From: Gammaproteobacteria bacterium
GTDB taxonomy: Bacteria; Pseudomonadota; Gammaproteobacteria; SZUA-140
Direction of reading: 5' to 3'
Assembly (NCBI GenBank): GCA_016712635.1
Contig: JADJQS010000002.1
Span: forward strand, 186,001-250,000
Length of the DNA stretch: 64,000 bases
The notes beneath the pieces were generated by a model that saw only the letters and a program-made list of their open reading frames with translations, had not been told where the DNA came from and searched no databases. Shown here piece after piece: positions 8,700 to 17,622 of this stretch (its first letter is position 1; each line of letters opens with the position of its first letter). A program made the translations under genes and the position numbers.

Positions 8700-9422
8700 T
8701 CAGCCGGCCGGCGGCTCGCCGTCCGCGCCGGTATCCGCGCCGGCGGGCGCCAGTCTCCCCGCCTCCAGCAGCAGCACCCGGTCCACCTGGCGTGCAAGTG
8801 AACGCTCGTGCGTCACGATCACGAAACTCGTGTTGAGCTCGCGGTTGAGTTCCAGCATGAGACGGTAGGTCTCGCGCGCATTGTGGAAATCGAGGTTTCC
8901 GGTCGGCTCGTCCGCGAGCACGCAGCGCGGCCGCGTCACCAGCGCACGCGCCACCGCGGCGCGCTGGCGCTCGCCGCCCGACAGTTCGCCCGGCTTGTGT
9001 CCCATGCGCTGTTTCAGTCCCACGCGCTCGAGCATGGCGGCGGCCTGCCCGCGCGCCTGCGCCGGGGTGTCGCCGCGGATCAGCAGGGGCATGGCCACGT
9101 TCTCCAGCGCGGTGAATTCCGGCAGCAGGTGGTGGAACTGGTAGATGAAGCCCAGCATCGCGTTGCGCAGCCGCCCGCGCGCCACCGGTCCGAGCCGGGT
9201 CAGGCACTGGTCGTCCAGCCAGACCTCGCCGCGTGTCGGCTCGTCGAGTCCGCCCAGCAGGTGGAGCAAGGTGCTCTTGCCGGCGCCGGAACTGCCCATG
9301 ACCGCGACACGCTCCCCGGCGGCGACCTCCAGCGTGATGTCGCTGAGGACCTCGACGACGGCGGGGCCCTCGGCATAGGTCTTGGCAAGCCGCTCGCAGC
9401 GCAGGATGAACCGGTCATTCAT
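8700..9422 (-). CDS. lolD: Lipoprotein-releasing ABC transporter ATP-binding protein
   Basis: The ATPase that powers release of outer-membrane lipoproteins from the inner membrane to LolA. The 240-aa product has Walker A GSSGAGKSTLLH, Q-loop YQFHHLLPEFTALENV, signature LSGGERQR, Walker B CVLADEPTGNLD and the H-loop THERS. The LolD-typical FIYQFHHLL is present. Its ATG at 9422 overlaps the lolC stop by 8 nt. A short low-complexity tail rich in Ala, Gly and Asp follows the domain. Confidence 0.96.
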   Translation of the reverse strand: MNDRFILRCERLAKTYAEGPAVVEVLSDITLEVAAGERVAVMGSSGAGKSTLLHLLGGLDEPTRGEVWLDDQCLTRLGPVARGRLRNAMLGFIYQFHHLLPEFTALENVAMPLLIRGDTPAQARGQAAAMLERVGLKQRMGHKPGELSGGERQRAAVARALVTRPRCVLADEPTGNLDFHNARETYRLMLELNRELNTSFVIVTHERSLARQVDRVLLLEAGRLAPAGADTGADGEPPAG

Positions 9423-10662
9423 AGCGCAGCGCCTCCGCGGGCTGAACGCGCGCGGCGCGCCAGGCCGGATACAGGGTCGCGAACAGGCACAGCACCAGCG
9501 CAATGCCGCCGATGCTGAACACGTCGGCCCAGCGCATGTCGGACGGCAGATCGCTGATGTAATAGACGTCAGGCGCGAGGAACTGCACGTGGAACAGGCT
9601 CTCGATGGCGGGCACCAGTGTCTCCACGTTGAGCGCCAGCGCCACGCCGCCGGCCATGCCGAGCAGCGTGCCGATCACGCCGACCACGCTGCCCTGCACG
9701 ATGAACACCGCCATGATGCTGCCCGGGCTGGAACCGAGCGTGCGCAGGATGGCGATGTCGCTGCGCTTGTCGGTCACCATCATCACCAGGGTCGACACCA
9801 GGTTGAACGCCGCCACCGCCACGATCAGGAACAGGATGACGAACATCACCGTCTTTTCCATCTTCACGGCGCGGAAGAAATTGCTGTGCTGTCGCGTCCA
9901 GTCGATCACGTACATCCCGGGCGGCAGCGTCTTCTCCAGCGCGCGGCTCAGGGCCGGGGCCTTGAACATGTCGTCGAGCTTGAGGTGGAGTCCGCTCACC
10001 CCGCCGTCGAGGCGGTACAGCGTGGCGGCATCCTCGAGGTGCACCAGCGCGAGCGCGCTGTCGTATTCGTACATGCCGATGCTGAAGACGCCGACCACGG
10101 TGAAGCGCTTCAGCCGCGGCAGGAAGCCGGCCGGGGTGATGCTGGCCTGCGGCGTGATCACGACCACCTGGTCGCCGAGGGCCACGCCGAGGTTATAGGC
10201 GAGCTCCTGTCCGAGGACGATGCCGTAGGAGCCCGCCGTCAGGCTGGCGAAATCGCCCGCCACGATCTTGCGCGGCAGCTCTGACACCGCAGGTTCCTCC
10301 TCCGGCAACACGCCCTGCAATATCGTGCCGGCGACGCGCTCGCCGTGGCTGATCATGCCCTCGGCGTGCACGAAGGGGGCGACACCTGTCACGCCGGGAT
10401 AACCGGCCAGCCGTGCGCGCAGTTCCGGCCAGTCCATGATCGCGCCCGCGCCACCCTGCACGGTAGCATGGGAGACCACGCCGAGGATGCGCTCCCTGAG
10501 CTCCTTCTCGAAACCGTTCATCACCGACAGCACCGTGATCAGCGCAGTGACGCCGAGCGCAATGCCGAGCATGGAGATGAGCGAGATGAAGGAGATGAAA
10601 TGGTTACGGCGTTTGGCGCGCGTGTAGCGCAGGCCGATGAAGACTTCCAGGGGTCGGAACAT
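9415..10662 (-). CDS. lolC: Lipoprotein-releasing permease of LolC/LolE family
   Basis: A 415-aa inner-membrane permease with four helices: one after the N-terminal RYTRAKRRNHFISFISLIS, a large periplasmic MacB-like domain, then three C-terminal helices including FVILFLIVAVAAFNLVSTLV. It pairs with LolD to extract mature lipoproteins. It is the only permease gene in the cluster: no lolE follows lolD. It may therefore work as a homodimer, as proposed for the LolF hybrid type, or lolE may be elsewhere. Confidence 0.94.
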   Translation of the reverse strand: MFRPLEVFIGLRYTRAKRRNHFISFISLISMLGIALGVTALITVLSVMNGFEKELRERILGVVSHATVQGGAGAIMDWPELRARLAGYPGVTGVAPFVHAEGMISHGERVAGTILQGVLPEEEPAVSELPRKIVAGDFASLTAGSYGIVLGQELAYNLGVALGDQVVVITPQASITPAGFLPRLKRFTVVGVFSIGMYEYDSALALVHLEDAATLYRLDGGVSGLHLKLDDMFKAPALSRALEKTLPPGMYVIDWTRQHSNFFRAVKMEKTVMFVILFLIVAVAAFNLVSTLVMMVTDKRSDIAILRTLGSSPGSIMAVFIVQGSVVGVIGTLLGMAGGVALALNVETLVPAIESLFHVQFLAPDVYYISDLPSDMRWADVFSIGGIALVLCLFATLYPAWRAARVQPAEALRYE

Positions 10663-10712
10663 GACTGTGCATTAAACCATAAATGGTCGGGCGCGAGCTA
10701 TCGCGCGCCGGG

Positions 10713-11471
10713 TTATTGCCGGCCGGGGCAGAGCCCGGCCAGGCTGCAGTGCGCGCAGCGCGGGCGGGTACGGCAGGCGTGTTTGGCGTGCGCGACGATG
10801 AGCGCGTGGTACTCGTTGTACAGGCCGACGCGGTCCCGCTTGCGGCGCGAACGGCCGAGCTCGCGCTCCAGCCCCTGTTCCATGGCCGCGCGCAGATGTT
10901 CGTAGCCGGCGTCGGCGTCCAGCAGGCCGAGCCGCATGAACAGGCGGCGCGTATAGGCATCGATCACGAACACCGGGCGCTCGAAGGCGTAGAGCAGGAT
11001 ATCGTCCGCCGTCTCGCGGCCGACGCCGTTCACGGACAGCAGTCCGTGCCGCAGCGTCCCGGTGTCCTGCCGTGCGAGCGCCTCGTAGCCGCCCTGTCCG
11101 AGGTACCAGCGGCAGAAATTGCGCAGCCGTTTCGCCTTGACGTTGAAATACCCCGCCGGCCGGATCCAGCGCGCCACGACCTCCGGCGACTCGGCAAGCA
11201 GGCGCTGGGCGTCGAGGGCCTGCTGTTCCTTCAACGCGAGAATCGCGCGCTCGACGTTGGACCAGGCGGTATTCTGGGTCAGGATCGCCCCGACCATCAC
11301 CTCGAACGGCGTTTCGCCCGGCCACCAGTGCTGCGCGCCGTGGGCGGCGTGGAGGAGGTCGAATATTGCGAGGAAGCCGGGATTGCCCGGGGACGGATTT
11401 ACAAATCCGTCCCCTTCGCCTTCAAATACGGGGACAGATTTCAAATCCGTCCCCGCTATCTTCCGCCTCAC
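10713..11471 (-). CDS. Endonuclease III-like HhH-GPD protein (COG2231)
   Basis: A DNA glycosylase/AP-lyase family protein, 252 aa. It shows LTQNTAWSNVERAI, the helix-hairpin-helix LLSVNGVGRETADDIL with the catalytic-type Asp in FVIDAYTRRLF, and a C-terminal cluster of four Cys (C-x5-C-x2-C-x5-C), the spacing of COG2231 rather than of E. coli Nth. Its GTG start and first ~30 residues (including TDLKSVP) are encoded by the palindromic repeat cassette, so the N-terminus is repeat-derived; no other start codon precedes the conserved domain. GTG overlaps the rluB stop (GTGA). Confidence 0.85.
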   Translation of the reverse strand: MRRKIAGTDLKSVPVFEGEGDGFVNPSPGNPGFLAIFDLLHAAHGAQHWWPGETPFEVMVGAILTQNTAWSNVERAILALKEQQALDAQRLLAESPEVVARWIRPAGYFNVKAKRLRNFCRWYLGQGGYEALARQDTGTLRHGLLSVNGVGRETADDILLYAFERPVFVIDAYTRRLFMRLGLLDADAGYEHLRAAMEQGLERELGRSRRKRDRVGLYNEYHALIVAHAKHACRTRPRCAHCSLAGLCPGRQ

Positions 11472-11485
11472 GCCTCACGCCTCAC
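11389..11485. repeat. Palindromic repeat cassette: two palindromes plus CCTCAC heptamers
   Basis: Two near-identical 25-26-bp palindromes lie at 11389-11414 and 11430-11454 (arms ggggacggattt / aaatccgtcccc, with one change in the second). They are followed at 11465-11485 by three tandem copies of gcctcac. The same two parts recur at 23334-23394 in the opposite order. The cassette supplies the 3' end of rluB and the 5' end of the COG2231 gene. It resembles REP-type elements, but family membership is inferred. Confidence 0.9.
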
Positions 11486-12346
11486 CCGCTTCTTCGGTGA
11501 GGGCCTGGATCGATGTTTCTTAACCGCCGCTCCCTGGAACACACTGCGGCGCGGCGCGGCCTTGCGCCGCGGCTCGCGGACGGCGGGCGCGGTGACACCG
11601 GATCCGGCGTCCAAGCCGGCGAAGCGCAGCAACTCGGCGACCCCCGCCGCGTCCATCTCTTCGTAGTGGCCGCGGCGCAGGCGGCGCGGCACGGTGACCG
11701 GCCCGAATCGGACGCGCTTGAGCCGGCTCACCCTGACGCCCTGGGACTCCCACAGCCGCCGCACCTCGCGGTTGCGCCCTTCTTTCAGCACCACGCCGAA
11801 CCAGCGGTTGGCGCCCTCGCCGCCGCCGATCTCGTAGATCCGGTCGAACGCCGCCCGGCCGTCCTCGAGCATCACGCCTTCCTGGAGACGGGTCAGCACG
11901 GCGGGATCCACCTCGCCCATCACGCGCACCAGATATTCGCGCTCGACGCCGAGGGTGGGATGCATCAGGCGGTTGGCGAGCTCCCCGTTCGTGACCAGCA
12001 GGATCAGTCCGGAGGTGTTGATGTCGAGGCGTCCGACGCCCACCCAGCGCGCATCCTTGATGCGCGGCAGGCGGTCGAAGATGGTCGGGCGCCCGTCCGG
12101 ATCGTCGCGCGTGCAGATCTCGCCTTCGGGCTTGTAGTACACCAGCACCCGGCACGCGGCGGGCTCAGTCGCGTAGGTGAAGGCCTGCCGGCCGTCGATG
12201 CCGACGCTGTCGCCCGGCGCGAGGACGGCGCCGGGCTGCACCGGCTTGCGGTTGACCGTGATGCGGCCCGCGCGCATCCATTCCTCGATCTCGCGGCGCG
12301 ATCCATAGCCGAGGCGCGCAAGCGCCTTGTGCACGCGTTCGCTCAT
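11468..12346 (-). CDS. rluB: 23S rRNA pseudouridine synthase, RluB type
   Basis: Makes pseudouridine in 23S rRNA, by analogy at position 2605. The 292-aa product has an N-terminal S4 domain (residues 1-60, VHKALARLGYGSRREIEEWM), then the RsuA/RluB catalytic domain with the Asp in GVGRLDINTSGLILLVTNG and the motif LKEGRNREVRRLWES. The C-terminal basic tail is typical, but its last residues (KKRVRREA) and its stop are encoded by the gcctcac heptamer repeats. Neighbour scpB upstream matches the usual scpA-scpB-rluB order. Confidence 0.94.
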   Translation of the reverse strand: MSERVHKALARLGYGSRREIEEWMRAGRITVNRKPVQPGAVLAPGDSVGIDGRQAFTYATEPAACRVLVYYKPEGEICTRDDPDGRPTIFDRLPRIKDARWVGVGRLDINTSGLILLVTNGELANRLMHPTLGVEREYLVRVMGEVDPAVLTRLQEGVMLEDGRAAFDRIYEIGGGEGANRWFGVVLKEGRNREVRRLWESQGVRVSRLKRVRFGPVTVPRRLRRGHYEEMDAAGVAELLRFAGLDAGSGVTAPAVREPRRKAAPRRSVFQGAAVKKHRSRPSPKKRVRREA

Positions 12347-12459
12347 GACCGGCGGACGCGGCAGACATTGCGAGGGGGGATGGCGGGAATCGTCGGCGTG
12401 TTCACGCTGGCCTCATCCATGCGGGCGAAGACGGCACGCGGCTACCCGGGACAGGACGT

Positions 12460-13161
12460 TCAGTTGAGGGCTTCAGCCGTTTCCCGCGCCTCGGCCTCGT
12501 CTTCCTCCGCGGCATCCGGGCCCGCATCGTTCATCGCCGGCTCCATCGCGTAGAGTGCGCCGGCATCCGGCGCGGCCGGACCCGCGGCGTTTGCCGCAGC
12601 CGCCAGGTCCAGTTCCTTCTGGAGGTGATCGATCGGCCTGATGTCGGCCAGCGCCGGCAGATCGCTCAGGCTCTGGATGTTGAAGTAGTCGAGGAGCTTG
12701 CGCGTCGTCCCGTACAGCGCCGGCTTGCCGGGGACGTCGCGGTAACCGACAACGCGCACCCACTCGCGCTCCATCAGTGTCTTGATGATGTGCGTGCTCA
12801 CGCTCACACCGCGGATCTCCTCGATGCCCGCGCGCGTGATCGGCTGCCGGTAGACGATCAGCGCCAGCGTCTCCAGCAGGGCACGTGAGTAACGCGGGGC
12901 GCGCTCCTCGGCGAGCCTGCCGACCCACGGCGCGTATCTCTGCCGCACCTGCAGGCGGAACCCGCTGCTGACTTCCTTCAGTTCGAGCGTGCGGTCGCCC
13001 CATTCCCGCGCCAGCTCGTCGAGGGCGGTACGGATCTCTTCCGGCGCGGGACGGGCATCTTCGTCGAACAGGCCGGCGAGGCGCTCCAGGTTCAGAGGCT
13101 GGTCGGCGCACAGCAGGGCGGCCTCGATGATGTCCTTAACTGGCGGTTGATTCGTTGACAT
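12460..13161 (-). CDS. scpB: Segregation and condensation protein B
   Basis: A 233-aa winged-helix partner of SMC and ScpA in chromosome condensation. Visible are IIEAALLCADQPLNLERL (first winged helix), ALLETLALIVYRQPITRAGI (the ScpB signature), IEEIRGVSVSTHIIKTL and RKLLDYFNIQSLSDLP. A low-complexity acidic tail rich in Ala and Glu follows from about residue 190. The start overlaps the end of scpA by 26 nt. No smc gene lies in the window. Confidence 0.95.
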   Translation of the reverse strand: MSTNQPPVKDIIEAALLCADQPLNLERLAGLFDEDARPAPEEIRTALDELAREWGDRTLELKEVSSGFRLQVRQRYAPWVGRLAEERAPRYSRALLETLALIVYRQPITRAGIEEIRGVSVSTHIIKTLMEREWVRVVGYRDVPGKPALYGTTRKLLDYFNIQSLSDLPALADIRPIDHLQKELDLAAAANAAGPAAPDAGALYAMEPAMNDAGPDAAEEDEAEARETAEALN

Positions 13162-13978
13162 GATGAGGTGCCTTCACATAAATCGGCCCGAAGGCCTCGG
13201 TTTGGATCAGCTCGAGCAGCGACTCGCGAATGAGTTCGAGGATCGCGAGCAGGGTCACCACCACGCCGCGCCGCCCCTCTTCCGGCGTGAACAGCGAGGC
13301 AAACTCGATGAACTGCTCCGTGTTGACGGTCTCGAGGATGATCGACATCCGCTCGCGCACGGAGAGCGGCTCCAACATGATGTGGTGATGGCTGAACATC
13401 TCGGCGCGGGCCATCACCTCCTGGAAGGTCAGCAGGATGTCGCGCAGCTCCACCCGTGGCGGCAGCTTGACCACCTTGGCCTCGGGCCCCTCCACCGTGA
13501 CCGGAAAGACCTCGCGATCGACGCGCGGCATCGCGTCCAGGTCCGCGGCGGCCTGTTTGAAGCGTTCGTATTCCTGCAACCGCCGCACCAGCTCGGCGCG
13601 CGGATCCGTCTCGTCCTCCGCCTCGGCCGGACGCGGCAGCAGCATGCGCGACTTGATCTCCGCGAGCATGGCCGCCATGAGCAGGTACTCTGCGGCAAGC
13701 TCGAAGCGCATCTCGCGCATCAGCTCGATGTACTGCATGTACTGGCGCGTGATCTCGGCGATCGGGATGTCGAGGATCTCCAGATTGTGGCGCCGGATCA
13801 GGTACAGCAGCAGATCGAGCGGGCCCTCGAAGGCCTCGAGGAACACCTCCAGCGCGTCCGGCGGGATGTAGAGGTCGCGCGGCGGCTCGGTCATCGCCTT
13901 GCCGTGCACCAGCGCGAAGGGCATCTCCTGCTGCTCCGGGCGCGGGGGGGCGGTATCCAAGGCGGGGTCCTGATTCAT
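13136..13978 (-). CDS. scpA: Segregation and condensation protein A
   Basis: The kleisin subunit that bridges SMC heads; 280 aa. The N-terminal signature FEGPLDLLLYLIRRHNLEILDIPI is followed by YLLMAAMLAEIKSRMLLP and a C-terminal winged-helix segment. I choose the ATG at 13978, 4 nt past the trpS stop; an ATG at 13996 would overlap trpS by 14 nt, and neither has a clear ribosome site. Some family members start directly at the kleisin domain, so the 45-residue N-terminal extension may be variable. Confidence 0.94.
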   Translation of the reverse strand: MNQDPALDTAPPRPEQQEMPFALVHGKAMTEPPRDLYIPPDALEVFLEAFEGPLDLLLYLIRRHNLEILDIPIAEITRQYMQYIELMREMRFELAAEYLLMAAMLAEIKSRMLLPRPAEAEDETDPRAELVRRLQEYERFKQAAADLDAMPRVDREVFPVTVEGPEAKVVKLPPRVELRDILLTFQEVMARAEMFSHHHIMLEPLSVRERMSIILETVNTEQFIEFASLFTPEEGRRGVVVTLLAILELIRESLLELIQTEAFGPIYVKAPHHVNESTAS

Positions 13979-13982
13979 GGCG

Positions 13983-15203
13983 CTATATGATATCAACTAA
14001 TCCGAGGGCCTGACGCACTTCCTGCAGGGTCTGCGCCGCGACCGTGCGCGCCTGCTCACAGCCCGCCGCAATAATCCGGCGTACTTCGGCGGGATTGTTG
14101 ACAAATTCCTGCGCCCGCTCGCGGATCGGGGCAAGCTCGGCCTGCACCCCGTCGATGACATGCTGTTTGCATTCGATGCAGCCGATGCCCGCGCTGCGGC
14201 ACCCGTCCATCACCCAGGCGCGCGTCTCCTCGCCGGAATAGATCTGGTGGAACTCCCATACCGGGCACTTGAGCGGATCCCCCGGGTCGGTCCGGCGCAC
14301 GCGCGCCGGATCGGTCGGCATGGTGCGCAGCTTCTTCTCCACCGCCTGCGGATCCTCGCGCAGCGCGATCGTGTTGCCATAGGACTTCGACATCTTCTGG
14401 CCGTCGAGGCCGGGCATCTTGGGCGTCTGGGTCAGCAGCGCCTGCGGCTCGGGCAGGATCACCCGCCCCTCCCCCTCGAGATAACCGTACAGGCGCTCCC
14501 GGTCGGCCAGGGTGATGTTCTGCTGCTGTTCCAGCAGCGCGCGCGCCCTGGGCAGGGCCTCATGATCACCCTGTTCCTGATATTTCCGTCTTAATTCACT
14601 ATATAAACTGGAGTTTTTCTTCCCGATTTTCTTGAGCGCGGCCTCCGCCCGGGCGGCGAAGTCCGGCTCGCGCCCGTACAGGTGGTTGAAGCGCCGCGCC
14701 ACCTCGCGCGTCAGCTCGATATGCGCGACCTGGTCCTCCCCGACCGGGACCAGGCTCGCCCGGTAGACGAGGATGTCGGCGCTCTGCAGCAGGGGATACC
14801 CGAGAAAGCCGTAGGTGCTGAGGTCGCGGTCCTTGAGCTTCTCCTGCTGATCCTTGTAGCTCGGCACGCGCTCGAGCCAGCCGAGCGGCGTGATCATCGA
14901 CAGTATCAGGTGCAGCTCGGCGTGCTCGGGCAGGCGCGACTGGATGAACAGCGTGGCGGAGTCCGGATTGATGCCGACCGCGAGCCAGTCGATCACCATG
15001 TCCCAGCAGCTGCGCGCGATGATCTCCTTGTTCTCGTACTCGGTGGTGAGCGCGTGCCAGTCCGCCACGAAGAAAAAGCACTCGTACTCATGCTGCAACC
15101 GGAGCCAGTTCTTCAGGACGCCATGGTAATGGCCCAGGTGCAGCGCACCGGTCGGCCGCATCCCGGACAGGACCCGCTGGCTATGCGGTAAGCCGTTGTT
15201 CAC
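13983..15203 (-). CDS. trpS: Tryptophanyl-tRNA synthetase
   Basis: Class I aminoacyl-tRNA synthetase charging tRNA-Trp. At 406 aa it is longer than the 334-aa E. coli enzyme but in the range of Pseudomonas-type enzymes. The HIGH-like motif is TGALHLGHYHG near residue 20, and the KMSKS motif is exact in DGQKMSKSYGN. An insert between the catalytic core and KMSKS (KKNSSLYSELRRKYQEQ) accounts for the extra length. A CxxC-like CIECKQH occurs near the C-terminal part. Upstream partner is the site-2 protease. Confidence 0.96.
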   Translation of the reverse strand: MNNGLPHSQRVLSGMRPTGALHLGHYHGVLKNWLRLQHEYECFFFVADWHALTTEYENKEIIARSCWDMVIDWLAVGINPDSATLFIQSRLPEHAELHLILSMITPLGWLERVPSYKDQQEKLKDRDLSTYGFLGYPLLQSADILVYRASLVPVGEDQVAHIELTREVARRFNHLYGREPDFAARAEAALKKIGKKNSSLYSELRRKYQEQGDHEALPRARALLEQQQNITLADRERLYGYLEGEGRVILPEPQALLTQTPKMPGLDGQKMSKSYGNTIALREDPQAVEKKLRTMPTDPARVRRTDPGDPLKCPVWEFHQIYSGEETRAWVMDGCRSAGIGCIECKQHVIDGVQAELAPIRERAQEFVNNPAEVRRIIAAGCEQARTVAAQTLQEVRQALGLVDII

Positions 15204-15242
15204 GCCGCCTCCCCACTCCGCTGTTTTTCTTGTTGAGATCGT

Positions 15243-15935
15243 TCAGATGATCGCCTGCAGCACCGACTGGAACAGCCCGGCGGGCAGCTGGCCGAAATAG
15301 AATAGCATAAGGAAAAAGCCCGACAGGATCGGCCACATGATCTTGCCGAGCAGCTTGGTGAAGAACAGCGCGAGGATGATCAGCATGCCGTAGGGTTCGA
15401 TGCGGTTGTACTGCCAGGCAAGCGGACCGGGCAGCAGGCCGGCGACGATGCGGCCGCCGTCGAGGGGCGGGAGTGGCAGCATGTTCAGCACCATGAGTAT
15501 CGCGTTGATGAAGATCCCGGCGACGCCCATGTAGATCAGGGGCTGGCCGAGCCACGGTATGGCGCTCATCAGCGCGATACCGGTTTTCACGACCAGCAGC
15601 CACAGCACCGCCATGAGCAGGTTCGCGCACGGGCCGGCCAGCGCCACCAGCGCCATGTCGCGCTTCGGGTGGCGCAGGTTCTCCCAGGTGATGGGAACCG
15701 GCTTGGCCCAGCCGAAGACGAAGCCGCCGATCAGCAGCATCAGCGCCGGCAGCAGCACCGTTCCGATCGGGTCGATGTGCTTCACCGGATTCAGGGTGAG
15801 CCGTCCGAGCATCAGCGCCGTGCGGTCGCCCAGTCGCAGCGCCATCCATCCGTGTGCCACTTCGTGCACCGTGATCGCCAGCAGCACGGGCATGACCCAG
15901 ACCGCGAGCTTCTGTATCAGGCTCAGTTGATCCAT
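15243..15935 (-). CDS. Site-2 protease family membrane zinc metalloprotease (M50)
   Basis: A 230-aa polytopic intramembrane protease-like protein. The zinc motif HEVAH (HExxH) lies in the first helix (AITVHEVAHGWMA) and the second metal motif is NMLPLPPLDGGRI. Several hydrophobic segments follow. The short form without a PDZ domain is the FtsH/SpoIVFB-distant group commonly found next to trpS and yciO in gammaproteobacteria. Substrate unknown. Confidence 0.92.
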   Translation of the reverse strand: MDQLSLIQKLAVWVMPVLLAITVHEVAHGWMALRLGDRTALMLGRLTLNPVKHIDPIGTVLLPALMLLIGGFVFGWAKPVPITWENLRHPKRDMALVALAGPCANLLMAVLWLLVVKTGIALMSAIPWLGQPLIYMGVAGIFINAILMVLNMLPLPPLDGGRIVAGLLPGPLAWQYNRIEPYGMLIILALFFTKLLGKIMWPILSGFFLMLFYFGQLPAGLFQSVLQAII

Positions 15936-16016
15936 TACGGCCGTATTATACCCGGTTTGCCGTCCCGCCGCGGACCTGCGGCCGAGGCGTCCCCGCGCGA
16001 GTGTGCCTTGACATGG

Positions 16017-16637
16017 CTAGGCGGTCAGGAACGAGGTATCGCCCTTGCCCTGGCGAATCAGCCGGGGAGATTCCCCGGTCAGGTCGATGATCGAGGTCGG
16101 CTCGCTGCCGCAGCTGCCGCCATCGATGATGGCATCCACCTGGTTGCCGAGCCGCTCGCGCATCTCCTCCGGATCCGTCAGCGGCTGGGGGGAATCCGGC
16201 AGGATCAGCGTAACGCTCATGAGCGGCTCGTCGAGCGCCTCCAGCAGGGCGTGCGTGATCGGCTGATCCGGGATGCGCAGTCCGATGGTCTTGCGCTTCG
16301 GGTTCTGCAACCGGCGCGGCACCTCGTGGCTGGCCGTGAGGATGAAGGTGTAGGGTCCGGGGGTGAGGGACTTGAGCAGGCGAAACTCCTGGTTGCCGAC
16401 CCGGGCGTAGGCCGACAGATCGGAGAGGTCGCGGCACATCAGTGTGAAATTATGGGTGGCATCGAGCTTGCGCAGGCGCTGGATCCGCTCCATCGCCGTC
16501 TTGTCACCGATCTGGCACCCCAGCGCGTAGCAGGAGTCGGTGGGATAGACGATCACCCCTCCGTTGCGCACGATCGCGACCGCCTGGCTGATCAGCCGGG
16601 GCTGGGGATTGACCGGATGTATCTGCAGATACTGCAT
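16017..16637 (-). CDS. yciO: YciO/Sua5 family protein
   Basis: A 206-aa member of the YrdC/Sua5/YciO fold, related to the enzyme that makes threonylcarbamoyl-AMP for tRNA t6A. The YciO-like start MQYLQIHPVNPQPRLISQA, the nucleotide-site segment GVIVYPTDSCYALGC and TLMCRDLSDL are visible, as is TPGPYTFIL. YciO itself is not the main t6A enzyme in E. coli and its exact role is unclear. It is nearly contiguous with rnm (10 nt), as in E. coli. Confidence 0.92.
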   Translation of the reverse strand: MQYLQIHPVNPQPRLISQAVAIVRNGGVIVYPTDSCYALGCQIGDKTAMERIQRLRKLDATHNFTLMCRDLSDLSAYARVGNQEFRLLKSLTPGPYTFILTASHEVPRRLQNPKRKTIGLRIPDQPITHALLEALDEPLMSVTLILPDSPQPLTDPEEMRERLGNQVDAIIDGGSCGSEPTSIIDLTGESPRLIRQGKGDTSFLTA

Positions 16638-16646
16638 CTGACACCT

Positions 16647-17540
16647 TCATTGCACCAGAAGCCGCGCACCGTCGGCGCGCGTGTTCACCGGCTGCGTGAT
16701 CGCATCGGCGGGCCAGCGCGTCCATACCGGCTCGCAGTCCCGCGGCAGTGCGGCGAGCCGCCCGGGCACCGTCCAGCCGTTGTCCGTGGAATGGAAATCC
16801 GATCCCACCGAGGCGCACAGGCCGAACTCATGCGCATAGTCCGCCATCAGGCGCGCCTGCTGCTCATTGTGGCTGCTCGACACCACCTCGATCCCTCCAC
16901 CTCCGGCCGCGGTGAATTCCCGCAGGAAACGCCGCATCACGCTGCGCGTCATCGCATAACGCGTCGGATGCGCCACCACGGCCACCCCGCCCGCGGCGCG
17001 GATCCAGGCCACCGCCTCCTCGAGCGACGCCCACTCGCTCGCGACATAGCAGCTGCCGGTGCGGCCGAGATAGCGCTTGAAGGCGCGCTGCATGTCGCGC
17101 GCGCACCCCTGTTCGACCAGGAAGCGGGCCAGATGGTTCCTGCCCACACCACCCGCGCCGGCATACGTTTCCGCCGTCTCCAGCGCGCCGGGAATCCCGC
17201 AGCGTGCGAGCTTGTCCGCAATGGCCCGCGCGCGCGCCTGCCGCACCTCGCGCAGGCGGGTGAGCCCCTCCTGCAGGGTCGCGCAGTCCGCGTCGATGCC
17301 GAGGCCGAGGACGTGGATCACCCGCTGCACCCAGGTCACCGAGATCTCGACTCCCGGGACGAGGCCCATGCCGCACTCCAGCGCGGCCTGCCGCGCCTCG
17401 GCGATTCCCGCCGTGGTATCATGATCCGTCAGCGCGAGTACATCCACGCCGCAGGCGCGCGCATGCCGCACCAGCTCGGCCGGGGACAGCGACCCGTCGG
17501 AGCAGCGGGAATGGCTGTGGAGGTCGTAACAGCCGCTCAT
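16647..17540 (-). CDS. rnm: PHP-domain 5'-3' exoribonuclease RNase AM
   Basis: A 297-aa PHP phosphoesterase of the YciV/TrpH family, which in E. coli matures 5' ends of rRNAs and degrades short RNA and nucleoside 3',5'-bisphosphates. Metal ligands are in YDLHSHSRCSDG, ALTDHDTTAG, VPGVEIS, VAHPTRY and GSDFHS. It begins directly with the PHP fold, as usual. Divergent from yciB, with an 82-nt space that would hold both promoters. Confidence 0.93.
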   Translation of the reverse strand: MSGCYDLHSHSRCSDGSLSPAELVRHARACGVDVLALTDHDTTAGIAEARQAALECGMGLVPGVEISVTWVQRVIHVLGLGIDADCATLQEGLTRLREVRQARARAIADKLARCGIPGALETAETYAGAGGVGRNHLARFLVEQGCARDMQRAFKRYLGRTGSCYVASEWASLEEAVAWIRAAGGVAVVAHPTRYAMTRSVMRRFLREFTAAGGGGIEVVSSSHNEQQARLMADYAHEFGLCASVGSDFHSTDNGWTVPGRLAALPRDCEPVWTRWPADAITQPVNTRADGARLLVQ

Positions 17541-17622
17541 GCGCCGCTCCGAACTGCCAATATAACGGGCTTCATTGTAAGATACGGCATCGCCAAACCC
17601 CCGGATCCCAGCGCGAACACCG

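Noticed and set aside
11465..11485. Tandem heptamers as a CRISPR or tandem-repeat antigen
   Set aside because: Only three 7-bp units without spacers; they pair with palindromes as a dispersed element.
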